Assembly: GCA_002412545.1 (NCBI GenBank)
Contig: DHVG01000015.1
Location: 19,750 to 83,749 of the forward strand
Direction: 5' to 3'
Length of the DNA: 64,000 nt
DNA from: Elusimicrobia bacterium UBA5214
GTDB lineage: Bacteria > Elusimicrobiota > UBA5214
Both the position numbers and the translations under genes were made by a program. Every line of letters begins with the position of its first letter. Within the stretch, counting starts at the first letter, position 1. Below, in pieces: positions 25,753-33,212 of the stretch. A model generated the notes under the pieces. That model was not told where the DNA came from. It ran no database searches and was given only the letters and a program-made list of their open reading frames with translations.

Positions 25753-26991
25753 TTAAAAGAATTCATCAACCCACCGACGAAATTTTTTAGCTAAAGTTGT
25801 TTTTTTACGATATTTAGTTAAACTTCTACCAACCTGTTCACTAAAAGTATATTTAAGTAACCCACATACAGTTGCATAGGTAGGGTCATGAGTAATTTCT
25901 GCAAGATTACTGGTAATTTCCTGAGGTAAACCTAACCGTGCCGGTAGACCAAGACTTTCCTCCGCGGCATAACTAATCCCTTTAAGCAAAGAACCACCAC
26001 CAGTCAAAATTACACCCGCAGGTATCTCTTCAGCAAAACCAGAATTTTGTACCTGCTCATTCACTAAGGAAAAAATTTCTTCTACTCTTGGTTCAATAAT
26101 TTCGCAGACCGTCCGGCGAGAAACCGAGCGTTCACTTCGTCCATCAACACTTAAATATCTGACTTCCTCGTTTTCTTTCTCTTTACTTTCCAGATAGCCA
26201 AGTAGTGCTACACCATACTTTTCTTTAATTTCCCGGGCCACTGTACCGGAAGTGCGTAACCCGTAAGCCAAATCACGGGTAATCGCTTCGCTACCTAAAG
26301 GCAACTCTTTAGTATAATGCACACTGCCCTTCAAATAAATTGCTAAATTAATTGTATCTCCACCAATATCAATAAGTAATGCACCCAATTCTTTTTCTTC
26401 CGGAGTAACCACCACTTCACCCACGGCTAATACCCCAAGCACAACATCTTCCACTGTAAATCCAGCACGGTTTATACATTTATAAATATTATTCAAATGT
26501 GAAGTGGAAGCAGTAACAATATGCACAAATACACCTAAATGACCGCCTTCCATACCTACAGGATTATTTACTCCCGCCTGACGATCAATTGAAAAATCCT
26601 GTGCTAAAGTATGAATAATCTCACGGTCAGCAGATACCTGCACTGCTTTCGCAGCTTCAATTACTGTAGCTACATCCTCAGCTGTAATCTCTTTATCACT
26701 ACGCGAAATATTGATTGCTCCCCGATGGTTAAATGATTCAATATGTCCCCCACGAATAGCCACATATAAGGAACGAATATCCGTATTGGCAGATTTTTCT
26801 CCTTCTTCAATAACTTTAGTAATCGCATCTACGGTCTCTTCAATATTTACTACCACCCCACCTTTAAGACCACGACAGCTAACTTTACTTGCACCAATAA
26901 TTTTAACCTTATCTTCTTCCCTGCTACCTACGAGACAGATAACTTGTGAAGACCCTAAATCTAAACTTGTGATAATTTCTTGTTTAGCCAT
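25753..26991 (-). CDS. ftsA: Cell division protein FtsA
   Basis: This 412-residue actin-like ATPase tethers FtsZ to the membrane. It has the N-terminal phosphate motif TSLDLGSSQVICLVG, the SHS2 (1C) domain, ALLIDIGGDTINLAIY (about 205), AGVILTGGGSLLKG and a C-terminal amphipathic helix (KKFRRWVDEFF) that should insert in the inner membrane. It lies 47 nt after ftsQ and immediately before ftsZ. Confidence 0.96.
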   Translation of the reverse strand: MAKQEIITSLDLGSSQVICLVGSREEDKVKIIGASKVSCRGLKGGVVVNIEETVDAITKVIEEGEKSANTDIRSLYVAIRGGHIESFNHRGAINISRSDKEITAEDVATVIEAAKAVQVSADREIIHTLAQDFSIDRQAGVNNPVGMEGGHLGVFVHIVTASTSHLNNIYKCINRAGFTVEDVVLGVLAVGEVVVTPEEKELGALLIDIGGDTINLAIYLKGSVHYTKELPLGSEAITRDLAYGLRTSGTVAREIKEKYGVALLGYLESKEKENEEVRYLSVDGRSERSVSRRTVCEIIEPRVEEIFSLVNEQVQNSGFAEEIPAGVILTGGGSLLKGISYAAEESLGLPARLGLPQEITSNLAEITHDPTYATVCGLLKYTFSEQVGRSLTKYRKKTTLAKKFRRWVDEFF

Positions 26992-27038
26992 AGTTTTATA
27001 ATCCTTTAAGGTAATTAATTCATTGAAGTGATTACCTG

Positions 27039-27827
27039 TTAGTTTTGGACAATAATTCCTCCTTCCGGATAAAAACTTAAATCTACAATATTAGTTTTTC
27101 CCTTAACAGTACCAGTTCCCATCTTTTCGGTCAAATCAGATAACACCGAAAGTAAATGTCGCATTTTTTCTTTTGCCCTATTAATTTCTACCGACTCTTT
27201 GAAATTATTTTCTTTTTCACCCCAGATAATTTTTTCTCCTGTATCACAAACAAAAACCAGAATATTATTTTCTAAAGTATAGATTTTTTTTATCTTTTGA
27301 TACAAACACATATCTTCTTTCTTCAGCCAAACAAGGAAATTGATTACTTTATTAAGATTTTTCTCATCTTCAGAAATTACCGGAAGTTCTTCCCCAAAAG
27401 AAAGAGAAAAAATTTTACCCTCTTTATCAATCGCTCCGTCTCCAAATAAAGCTAACGGTTCTCTTTTCGTTAAAGAAAGAATTATTTTCCCTCCCAGTGC
27501 GGGTCTAATTTTTACTTCTTTTATTTCCGGGAAAAAAGCAATAATGTTTTTCTTTAATTCTGCCGTAGAGAAAAATAAACTCTTTCCGATATACTTATCA
27601 AGAAAATTGTTCAATTTTTCATCTAAATACTTATCATTATTCCTTATTACAAATTGTTTAATTACTACTTTATAATTTAAATAATTATAGAATTTTTTAC
27701 CAAAAAATGCTACACTGCCAACAAGAAGAAAGAAAATTATTAATCGGGAAATGAAACGAAAAAAAATTTTACCCCAGCGTAAATGGTCTTTTCTCCGCCG
27801 ATAAACTTTCTGTATCCTTTTGTTCAT
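27039..27827 (-). CDS. ftsQ: Cell division protein FtsQ/DivIB
   Basis: This 262-residue bitopic inner-membrane protein has a positively charged N-terminus (residues 1-24), one membrane segment (about 28-43, ISRLIIFFLLVGSVAFF), a POTRA domain (about 57-125; IKQFVIRNNDKYLDEKLNNFL..IIAFFPEIKEVKIRPALGGKIILSLTKREPLALFG) and an FtsQ-type beta domain. Family sequence identity is low, so the call rests on topology, the POTRA pattern and position between ddl and ftsA. Confidence 0.88.
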   Translation of the reverse strand: MNKRIQKVYRRRKDHLRWGKIFFRFISRLIIFFLLVGSVAFFGKKFYNYLNYKVVIKQFVIRNNDKYLDEKLNNFLDKYIGKSLFFSTAELKKNIIAFFPEIKEVKIRPALGGKIILSLTKREPLALFGDGAIDKEGKIFSLSFGEELPVISEDEKNLNKVINFLVWLKKEDMCLYQKIKKIYTLENNILVFVCDTGEKIIWGEKENNFKESVEINRAKEKMRHLLSVLSDLTEKMGTGTVKGKTNIVDLSFYPEGGIIVQN

Positions 27828-27837
27828 TGATTCAAAA

Positions 27838-27972
27838 ACGTTAGGTCGGTTGAGTCCGTTATTTCGGTTAAGTCTGTTTGATCGGTTAATTTCATTAGGT
27901 CCGTTGAGTCAGTTAGGTCAGTGGCCAGTTTAGTCAGTTAACGAAACTAACGGGAATAACCGACTAAACGGT
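27838..27972. repeat. GGTTAGGTC/GTCCGTT word-repeat tract between ddl and ftsQ
   Basis: About 135 bases made almost wholly of variants of the words AGGTCGGTTGAGTCCGTT, CGGTTAAGTCTGTT, CGACTAAACGGTCTAAACGG. Period is irregular, near 10-12. No gene or clear promoter is visible. It separates the end of ddl from the start of ftsQ. Confidence 0.8.
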
Positions 27973-28920
27973 CTAAACGGAGTATTTAATAATTTTTAAA
28001 ACCAACTGGTTAAAACTTATCCCAACCGCACGTGCTGCATCCGGTAAAAGAGACATCTTCGTCATCCCGGGGATAGTATTAATCTCCAGCACCCAAGGTT
28101 GCCTTCTTCTATCCACCCGCAAATCTACCCGACTGTAAGCACGACAACCTAAAGCATGATGTGCCTGCAAAGCAATACGCGCAGTTTTCTCGGCTACTTT
28201 TTTCTCTAACCTCGCCGGGATAAGATGTTCCGACCCACCCGGTGCATATTTTGCCTGATAATCATAAAATTTAGATTTCGGGACAATTTCAATAATTGGT
28301 AAAGTTCTCTCACCAAGTATACCCACGGTTACTTCTTTACCCGGAATATATTCTTCAATTAACACTTCCTTATCTAACTTTTTTGCTTTCTTTATCGCTG
28401 AAGAGAGTTCTTCTTTTTTCCTCACTACACTTACTCCAATCGCTGAACCCTGTGCTGCCGGCTTCACCACCACCGGAAGTTTTAATCCTTGTAACTGGTG
28501 ACTGGTAACTGGTAACTGGTTAACGACAATCCAAGGCGGTGTCGGTATCCCTTGCTCGGAAAAAATCCGTTTCGCATAAATTTTATTCATCGCTAAAGCA
28601 CTAGCCAGCGGACCCGAACCAGTGTAAGGAATGCCCAAAATTTCCAAAAGTCCTTGAATTCTACCATCTTCACCAATCGGTCCGTGTAAGGCAAGAAAAA
28701 CAAAATCAATTTTATATTTTTTTAAATTTTCTACAATGTTCTTATCTACATCAATACCGATGACTTTACATTTTTCTTCCTTTAATGCTTGAAGCACCGC
28801 TTTACCGGTCAGTAAAGAAATTTCTCTCTCCGCTGACCACCCACCCATCAATACTGCTATCTTCTTACGCTTCAATTTTTCTTTCACGAATGCACACGAA
28901 TCACTACCACGAATACTCAC
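27973..28920 (-). CDS. ddl: D-alanine--D-alanine ligase
   Basis: The ATP-grasp enzyme makes the D-Ala-D-Ala dipeptide for peptidoglycan. It shows KIAVLMGGWSAEREISLLTGKAV, FLALHGPIGEDGRIQGLLEILGIPYTGSGPLASALAMNK, LPVVVKPAAQGSAIGVSVV and VLEINTIPGMTKMSLLP. I choose GTG at 28920 because TAGGAGGGG lies 5 nt upstream and it gives a normal 315 residues; an open frame up to 29097 runs into nested repeats and is unlikely to be translated. The first ~10 residues (SIRGSDSCAF) come from a TTCGTG word repeat. Another word repeat encodes VNQLPVTSHQLQG (28491..28524). Confidence 0.93.
   Translation of the reverse strand: MSIRGSDSCAFVKEKLKRKKIAVLMGGWSAEREISLLTGKAVLQALKEEKCKVIGIDVDKNIVENLKKYKIDFVFLALHGPIGEDGRIQGLLEILGIPYTGSGPLASALAMNKIYAKRIFSEQGIPTPPWIVVNQLPVTSHQLQGLKLPVVVKPAAQGSAIGVSVVRKKEELSSAIKKAKKLDKEVLIEEYIPGKEVTVGILGERTLPIIEIVPKSKFYDYQAKYAPGGSEHLIPARLEKKVAEKTARIALQAHHALGCRAYSRVDLRVDRRRQPWVLEINTIPGMTKMSLLPDAARAVGISFNQLVLKIIKYSV
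28491..28524. repeat. TAACTGG heptamer repeat inside ddl
   Basis: GTAACTGGTGACTGGTAACT then GGTAACTGGTTAAC: about 4.5 units of a 7-mer, translated as VNQLPVTSHQLQ just before LPVVVKP. Confidence 0.8.
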
Positions 28921-28922
28921 GA
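28884..28922. repeat. CACGAAT word repeat at the ddl start
   Basis: CACGAATGCACACGAATCAC, TACCACGAATACTCACGAAT. It supplies the GTG start and first codons of ddl. Similar words (CACGAATCTTATTGGCGAAT) occur near 20120. Confidence 0.7.
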
Positions 28923-28925
28923 ATT

Positions 28926-28934
28926 CCCCTCCTA
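28926..28934 (-). promoter_or_regulatory. Strong Shine-Dalgarno site deciding the ddl start
   Basis: TAGGAGGGG on the minus strand, 5 nt before GTG at 28920. Confidence 0.75.
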
Positions 28935-29047
28935 TAATATCTTCCTTTAAGTAAAAGAAAGTTCCAAGTAACTCATAGCACGACCAGACCTCTCGCTTGC
29001 TCTTGGAGAGTTTCAGGGTTCTTTTTCGAACGCTTACGCACCCTTTA

Positions 29048-29164
29048 GAGTTTTGGGAGTTTCTCTGAACGACATCAGAGTTTTTTCGGTAGACCATGAC
29101 CTATCGGGACGCTTCTTGATTCTGGTCAAAAAATCATAAAGTGAAGAGAAGATTCCCAAAACTC
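29048..29164. mobile_element. MITE-like element (inner copy) with a further 22-bp repeat inside
   Basis: Arms GAGTTTTGGGAG and TTCCCAAAACTC. The body aligns with 39828..39922 (GAACGACATCAGAGTTT, GACGCTT, GGTCA-AAAATCAT). Relative to that copy it has an extra 22 bp at 29086..29107. Confidence 0.8.
29086..29107. repeat. Empty form of the TCGGTAGACCAT..ACCTATCGG repeat
   Basis: A quasi-palindromic 22-mer sitting as an extra block inside the MITE-like element. The same 22-mer is at 37088..37109. Versions with a ~42-bp inner module occur at 37013..37150 and 48398..48461. Confidence 0.85.
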
Positions 29165-29223
29165 TTCCACCTTTCTCTTCAAAGAATTACTGAGTGAGAA
29201 AAAGGTTCCCGAAACTCTACTCT

Positions 29224-30120
29224 TTAATTTCCTAAGATCTTGATTTCCAACTCCAAATCAACTCCAAATTTATTTTTTACTGTATTTTTTATTTTTCTAA
29301 TCAAATAAAGCACATCTTTTGCTTTCGCCTTACCTCGGTTAAGAATAAAATTTGCATGTTTTTCGGAAATATACGCATCACCATATTTTACCCCTTTCAA
29401 CCCTGCTTTTTCAATCAATCTACCCGCATAATCATCGGGCGGATTCTTAAATACTGACCCGGCACTATATCCACGTGGTTGTTTTCCCCAACGTTCTTTT
29501 AACCTTTCCTTAATAACTTTTATTATCGTCTCTTTTTTACTTTTTTTCAACCTTAACCAGCAAGAAAGAATCAAACTACCCTTAGGGAAATTACTTCTCC
29601 GATAAGAAAAATGTAAGTCCTTTTTCTTAAAAATCTGAATTTTGCCGTTCGGTTTCATTATTTTTACCGAATCAACCAAGTTACCAATCCCTTCTTTCGG
29701 ATTACCGGCATTCATTACTAATGCACCCCCGACTGTCCCCGGAATACCAGCAAGAAATTCTATCCCCTCCAAATTATGCTCGGCAGAAATTTTTAACAAT
29801 TGGAAAAGTCCTACTCCCGCACCTACAAAAACCGAACGATTTTTAAATTGAATTTTCCTAAAATCACCTAATAACCTAATTACTATCCCTTTTATTCCCC
29901 GGTCTTTTACTAAAACATTTGTCCCTGCACCGAGCAGAAAAACTTTTGAATTATACTTTTTTGCTATTTTTAGCAAATTCGCTAATTCGTTTCTATTTGC
30001 TACTTCTACGAAATACTCCGCTGGTCCACCAATCCGTAAACTGGTATGTTTTGCTAACAACTCCTTAAATTTTACCTGCGGACAAATTTTTTTTATTTCA
30101 GTTTTTATCATCTTATCCAC
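29224..30120 (-). CDS. murB: UDP-N-acetylenolpyruvoylglucosamine reductase
   Basis: This 298-residue FAD enzyme makes UDP-MurNAc. Seen: TSLRIGGPAEYFVEV and LGAGTNVLVKDRGIKGIVIRL (FAD-binding PCMH fold), FLAGIPGTVGGALVMNAGNPKEGIG, GYSAGSVFKNPPDDYAGRLIEKAGLKG and ISEKHANFILN. Length is typical of the shorter MurB class. It is separated from murC by an HPr-like gene, a porin-like gene and a toxin-antitoxin pair, so the dcw cluster has been split by insertions. Confidence 0.95.
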   Translation of the reverse strand: MDKMIKTEIKKICPQVKFKELLAKHTSLRIGGPAEYFVEVANRNELANLLKIAKKYNSKVFLLGAGTNVLVKDRGIKGIVIRLLGDFRKIQFKNRSVFVGAGVGLFQLLKISAEHNLEGIEFLAGIPGTVGGALVMNAGNPKEGIGNLVDSVKIMKPNGKIQIFKKKDLHFSYRRSNFPKGSLILSCWLRLKKSKKETIIKVIKERLKERWGKQPRGYSAGSVFKNPPDDYAGRLIEKAGLKGVKYGDAYISEKHANFILNRGKAKAKDVLYLIRKIKNTVKNKFGVDLELEIKILGN

Positions 30121-30135
30121 TTTTACTTAATAATC

Positions 30136-30197
30136 TTTTAATTCCCTTCAGAGTGCCTTCAGCCCTGAGGCTTCAGGCCGAAGGGAACCTTCCGTCC
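30136..30197. repeat. 62-bp repeat, left copy bracketing the Doc/HTH pair
   Basis: TTTTAATTCCCTTCAG..GCCTTCAGCCCTGAG..CTTCAGGCCGAAG..TCCGTCC. A direct copy with about 4 mismatches lies at 31037..31098. Internal inverted arms are CTTCAGCCCTGAG/CTTCAGGC. Confidence 0.85.
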
Positions 30198-30217
30198 CAC
30201 CCGCCGAATCAGCGGGG

Positions 30218-30637
30218 TCAGGTAAGATTCACAATATAAGTTTTCAAGAATTTTTCTATTGCTTTTACCGTTTCATCCTTAAATTTTGGATGACTCTGTG
30301 CTATCCAGAGAGTAAAATTATACAATTCTTGCGTATTTACTTTCAGCCATTTTTTATTTTTATAAAGAAATACAAACAATGCAGTCATCGCAATTCTTTT
30401 GTTCCCGTTTTGGAACGGATGATTTTTAATCATCAGATAAAAAAGGATACTCGCTTTAGAAACAAGAGAAGGATAAAGTGATTTTCCACTAAAACTTTGG
30501 AATGGATTAGCAAGACAACTTTCTAATATATTCGGGAATCGTGTAGAGAAATCAGGAATAGGCTCGTTAAATGAGAGAATTTCTTTCGCCAACCGAAAGG
30601 CAATGTATTCAACTTCTTTTACGGTAATAATCTGCAT
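30218..30637 (-). CDS. doc: Doc/Fic-type toxin (death-on-curing family)
   Basis: This 139-residue Fic-fold protein carries the motif HPFQNGNKRIAM (about 73-84), the Doc variant of HPFxxGN(G/K)R. Doc phosphorylates EF-Tu in phage P1; substrate here is unknown. N-terminal VEYIAFRLAKEIL is also family-typical. It starts within the antitoxin stop (TAATG, 1-nt overlap), a classic coupled toxin-antitoxin order. The module is bracketed by direct 62-bp repeats. The C-terminal residues IVNLT run into repeat-derived sequence. Confidence 0.88.
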   Translation of the reverse strand: MQIITVKEVEYIAFRLAKEILSFNEPIPDFSTRFPNILESCLANPFQSFSGKSLYPSLVSKASILFYLMIKNHPFQNGNKRIAMTALFVFLYKNKKWLKVNTQELYNFTLWIAQSHPKFKDETVKAIEKFLKTYIVNLT

Positions 30638-30891
30638 TATTCTCTGCCTAAAAGTCGCAAAACCTCTCCGTATTCCTGCACAGTTTTTCTTATTGCATTG
30701 TCAATCTCTTTTTTATCTTGCTCATTTAAATCTTTACCGATAATCCCGGAAATATATTTTTTAGATATGGCAAAATTCCTACCGATTTTCACTGCCCTGA
30801 TTTGACCTTTCCTAACTTTTTTATAAACCGCAATCCTGGAAATACCCAATAATTTCGCTAATTCAGGAATAGTAATGTATTTATTCTCCAT
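30637..30891 (-). CDS. HTH (excisionase/MerR-like) antitoxin of the Doc toxin
   Basis: This small protein (~84 residues) has an N-terminal helix-turn-helix: YITIPELAKLLGISRIAVYKKVRKGQIRAVKIGRNFAISKKYISGI, then an acidic/basic tail (NEQDKKEIDNAIRKTVQEYGEVLRLLGRE) that could cap the Doc active site. ATG at 30891 is favoured because GGAGGGG lies 5 nt upstream; ATGs at 30894 and 30906 are too close to it or upstream of it. It probably represses its own promoter through the TTAACC repeats at 30917..30970. Confidence 0.85.
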   Translation of the reverse strand: MENKYITIPELAKLLGISRIAVYKKVRKGQIRAVKIGRNFAISKKYISGIIGKDLNEQDKKEIDNAIRKTVQEYGEVLRLLGRE

Positions 30892-30916
30892 CATAACCCC
30901 TCCCATCAGTGAGTTC

Positions 30917-30991
30917 GTTAACCATATTTGTCCAGATTAACCGATGTTAACCTTATTTTTACAGGTTAACATAAATCTTTTAAAAAGTCAA
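30917..30991 (-). promoter_or_regulatory. Promoter/operator region of the Doc-HTH pair
   Basis: -35 TTGACT at 30986..30991 and a weak extended -10 about 17 nt on. It is overlapped by an inverted repeat GTTAACCT-N9-AGGTTAAC (30946..30953 with 30963..30970) and further GTTAACC (30917) and ATTAACC (30936) half-sites. The spacing suits autoregulation by the HTH antitoxin. Confidence 0.6.
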
Positions 30992-31036
30992 TAGAAAATC
31001 CTTTATCCAATCCGACTTTTCTTTCCCCCGGACAAT

Positions 31037-31098
31037 TTTTAATTCCCTTCAGGGTGCCTTCAGCCCTGAGTCTTCAGGCCGAAGAGAACCCTCCGTCC
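31037..31098. repeat. 62-bp repeat, right copy bracketing the Doc/HTH pair
   Basis: Same orientation as 30136..30197. The 30.9-31.28 kb gap otherwise holds the TA operator, this repeat and the palindrome at 31140..31195; no gene is seen. Confidence 0.85.
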
Positions 31099-31139
31099 AA
31101 ATTTTCCTGTTCAATATTCATCCCGTAAAACGTAGAAGC

Positions 31140-31195
31140 GTAACCGACCCTTACCTGTCCACCGAAGCCTTGGCGTAGGTGGAAGGGTCGGCTAC
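31140..31195. repeat. GTAGCCGACCCTT-type palindrome with inner module (filled form)
   Basis: Outer arms GTAACCGACCCTT and AAGGGTCGGCTAC, inner ACCTGTCC..CCGAAGC..GGCGTAGGTGG. An almost identical filled copy lies at 48576..48631 and an empty copy at 46998..47023. Confidence 0.85.
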
Positions 31196-31283
31196 CTCTA
31201 CCTCTTTTCGGTCACAGTTGTCAAGTAGCGTCCCCTACACTCGATTTATCAATTTTTCCCGTTCCGATTTTCCCGATTTTTTT

Positions 31284-32399
31284 CTAAAATTTATATGTAA
31301 TAGAAATTGTCTGATAACTTCTTATGGAGGGTTCTTCGAAATCTCTTTTATCATAACCTAAATCAATTTTTAAATGATTGCCTATTATAAATCCAGTTCC
31401 CAAAGATAACTCATTTATCTTCGAATCGCTGGACTGGTATCTTTTAGCAAAACCGCCTCTCAGACTAATAATTCCTTTAAAATAATTTATAACAAAACCT
31501 ATCTTCAAAAGGGTTTCGTCATCTTTGAGAGCATTCATTTGTTCTCGGTCCTTCCAGTAATTTTTGTATTGAAAATATTTTCCTTGATCGGTTCCGGTTT
31601 TTTTTATTCTTCTGAAATCAGACCATTTTCTATTTTCGTACTCGACCGATAAAATGGTATTCTCTAAATGGAATGAAATACCATTGGTATGACGAAAGGG
31701 GATTGAGTCAGAACCAGTAAATTCAATTCCTTCTTTATTAGCTTTCCTTTCCCAATTAATCTTATAGGGAAGTCTCATGTTACCTCCCAAATTGCACCAC
31801 TTTGCAAGTCTGATAAGATAACCAATGCTGTATTCCCATCCTACTCCTTTCTGCTCAGAAATAAATTCCGTAGCAAACCAAGGTAGTTTGACTTTCTCGC
31901 TTTGTAAGACTTGACTCAGACTCACACCCAAAGACATATAAGAAAAGATATTAATTCCATAAGAAAAAATAGATAGTCTATGGGCAATCTTGTCTTCAGA
32001 GTTTAAATCACTATCAAGAAGGTAATAATCAATTGGCAGATAGCTCCCAATGCCTACTGTCCCAAAACGGGTAGGATATGCAAAACCAAAGGATGCAAGA
32101 GAAAAATGTTCAGATTGTATAAACGAAGAATTGAAAATACTAACACTACTTTCAATTTCAGGTTTTAGAATCTGGCTTAACCCCGCAGGATTCCAGTAAA
32201 TTGACGAAACTTCATCAGCAATTGAAACATAGGATCCGCCCAATGAAGTTGCTTTGGCACCGACATTTACATTAGGAGTAATTATGGGATATTCTACGGT
32301 GTTCCCGTAAGTATAGTCTTTCTCAAAAACAAAGGAAACGAAGACAACCAACAAAAATTGGAAACATTTTTTGATAAATTTAACAATTCTGTTTAGCAT
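31284..32399 (-). CDS. PorV/PorQ-like outer-membrane beta-barrel protein
   Basis: This 371-residue protein has an N-terminal signal segment (about 10-27) and the PorV/UPF0164 motif GAKATSLGGSYVSIADEVSSIYWNPAGLSQ (about 48-77). Alternating beta strands follow, and it ends with a terminal Phe (ISITYKF), a usual mark of barrels inserted by BamA. It indicates a Gram-negative envelope. Related proteins are FadL-like barrels or type IX secretion partners; no other por genes are seen, so a general outer-membrane role is safer. It starts about 70 nt after the HPr-like gene. Confidence 0.82.
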   Translation of the reverse strand: MLNRIVKFIKKCFQFLLVVFVSFVFEKDYTYGNTVEYPIITPNVNVGAKATSLGGSYVSIADEVSSIYWNPAGLSQILKPEIESSVSIFNSSFIQSEHFSLASFGFAYPTRFGTVGIGSYLPIDYYLLDSDLNSEDKIAHRLSIFSYGINIFSYMSLGVSLSQVLQSEKVKLPWFATEFISEQKGVGWEYSIGYLIRLAKWCNLGGNMRLPYKINWERKANKEGIEFTGSDSIPFRHTNGISFHLENTILSVEYENRKWSDFRRIKKTGTDQGKYFQYKNYWKDREQMNALKDDETLLKIGFVINYFKGIISLRGGFAKRYQSSDSKINELSLGTGFIIGNHLKIDLGYDKRDFEEPSIRSYQTISITYKF

Positions 32400-32470
32400 T
32401 ATCTTGAGAATAATTATAGAAGTAATTGAGACGGAGGTAATTAAAGAATTAAAATTGTCGCTCTTCCTTC

Positions 32471-33145
32471 CTAAGAATCAATTTGTGCTAATTGCTCAAT
32501 AAACTGTCTGATTTTTTCCAAAGCAATTTCAGCCTCACAACCATAGGCAATAAACTCAATAGTGTCTCCCTGTATAGCGGCAACACCCATAAGTGTGAAC
32601 ACTGACTTTATATGGAGAAACGGACGACCCTGAAGGATAAAATTGTAATGTTCAAGACCGGGCTTATGAATAAAAACATCACAATCAAACCCTTTAACTA
32701 CGGATACCAGTGTTGAAACCGGATTCAGATGTAAACCCCTTTTGTTCGGAATGGTAACTCGCAAAGAATAAAAATCATTATGCTCAAGTGATTCACAACA
32801 AGAACGCCAGATTTTTGCATATTTCTCACGCCACTCGTGAACCGCACGCTCTTCACCGATATCGCACCCTTCTTCTTGAGAACGAAAATATTTATGTTTA
32901 ATAATTTCCATTTTCTGTGCTTGCATATCTTTTTCCTGTTTGTCGCGCAGCCACTCCTCTCTATATTCCTTGATAAAATCAGATAAAGCTTGCTCAATTG
33001 AGACTTCACATCCTAATTCCAAACTCATGTAGTATTTATGTTCTTCAATCGCTTTCAGTTCAGCTGGGGTCAAGTCCTGAACCTTGAAATTAATCTCTTC
33101 AGGAAAAGACTGCTCCTTTTTTTCCATTTTCTTACCCTCGCTCAT
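32471..33145 (-). CDS. HPr-like domain fused to a duplicated HKYY/GCE-type N-terminal module
   Basis: This 224-residue protein. Residues ~128-220 look like an HPr domain: VTIPNKRGLHLNPVSTLV keeps the His of the HPr phosphorylation site but has Leu-Asn-Pro where HPr has Ala-Arg-Pro, and SVFTLMGVAA resembles the regulatory-Ser helix. Residues ~30-110 contain two copies of a ~35-residue motif (EEHKYYMSLELGCEVSIEQA.., IKHKYFRSQEEGCDIGEERA..) followed by a Trp-rich helix. It may be a phosphorelay-type sensor rather than a PTS carrier; no EI or EII genes are visible. Confidence 0.75.
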   Translation of the reverse strand: MSEGKKMEKKEQSFPEEINFKVQDLTPAELKAIEEHKYYMSLELGCEVSIEQALSDFIKEYREEWLRDKQEKDMQAQKMEIIKHKYFRSQEEGCDIGEERAVHEWREKYAKIWRSCCESLEHNDFYSLRVTIPNKRGLHLNPVSTLVSVVKGFDCDVFIHKPGLEHYNFILQGRPFLHIKSVFTLMGVAAIQGDTIEFIAYGCEAEIALEKIRQFIEQLAQIDS

Positions 33146-33149
33146 TGAA

Positions 33150-33212
33150 GAAACTTACAAGAACTACTTTTAGAAATCTGTGTAACCCGGTTTCTAATCC
33201 GCGTAATCTGTG
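33150..33212. repeat. ACACAGATT/CGCGGATTA word repeat
   Basis: Minus-strand reading: GACACAGATTACGCGGATTA, GAAACCGGGTTACACAGATT. A degenerate word repeat fills the gap between murC and the HPr-like gene. Confidence 0.7.

Larger units (their letters stand above)
29008..29217. mobile_element. MITE-like element (outer copy) containing a second copy
   Basis: Ends GAGTTTCAGGGTTC (29008) and GGTTCCCGAAACTC (to 29217) match the terminal inverted repeats of the element at 39828..39922. A second copy lies inside it at 29048..29164. There are no coding genes within. It fills the ddl-murB gap. Confidence 0.75.

Noticed and set aside
28921..29097. 59-residue N-terminal extension of Ddl
   Set aside because: It is encoded by the nested repeat region; a strong Shine-Dalgarno site and normal Ddl length support the GTG at 28920.
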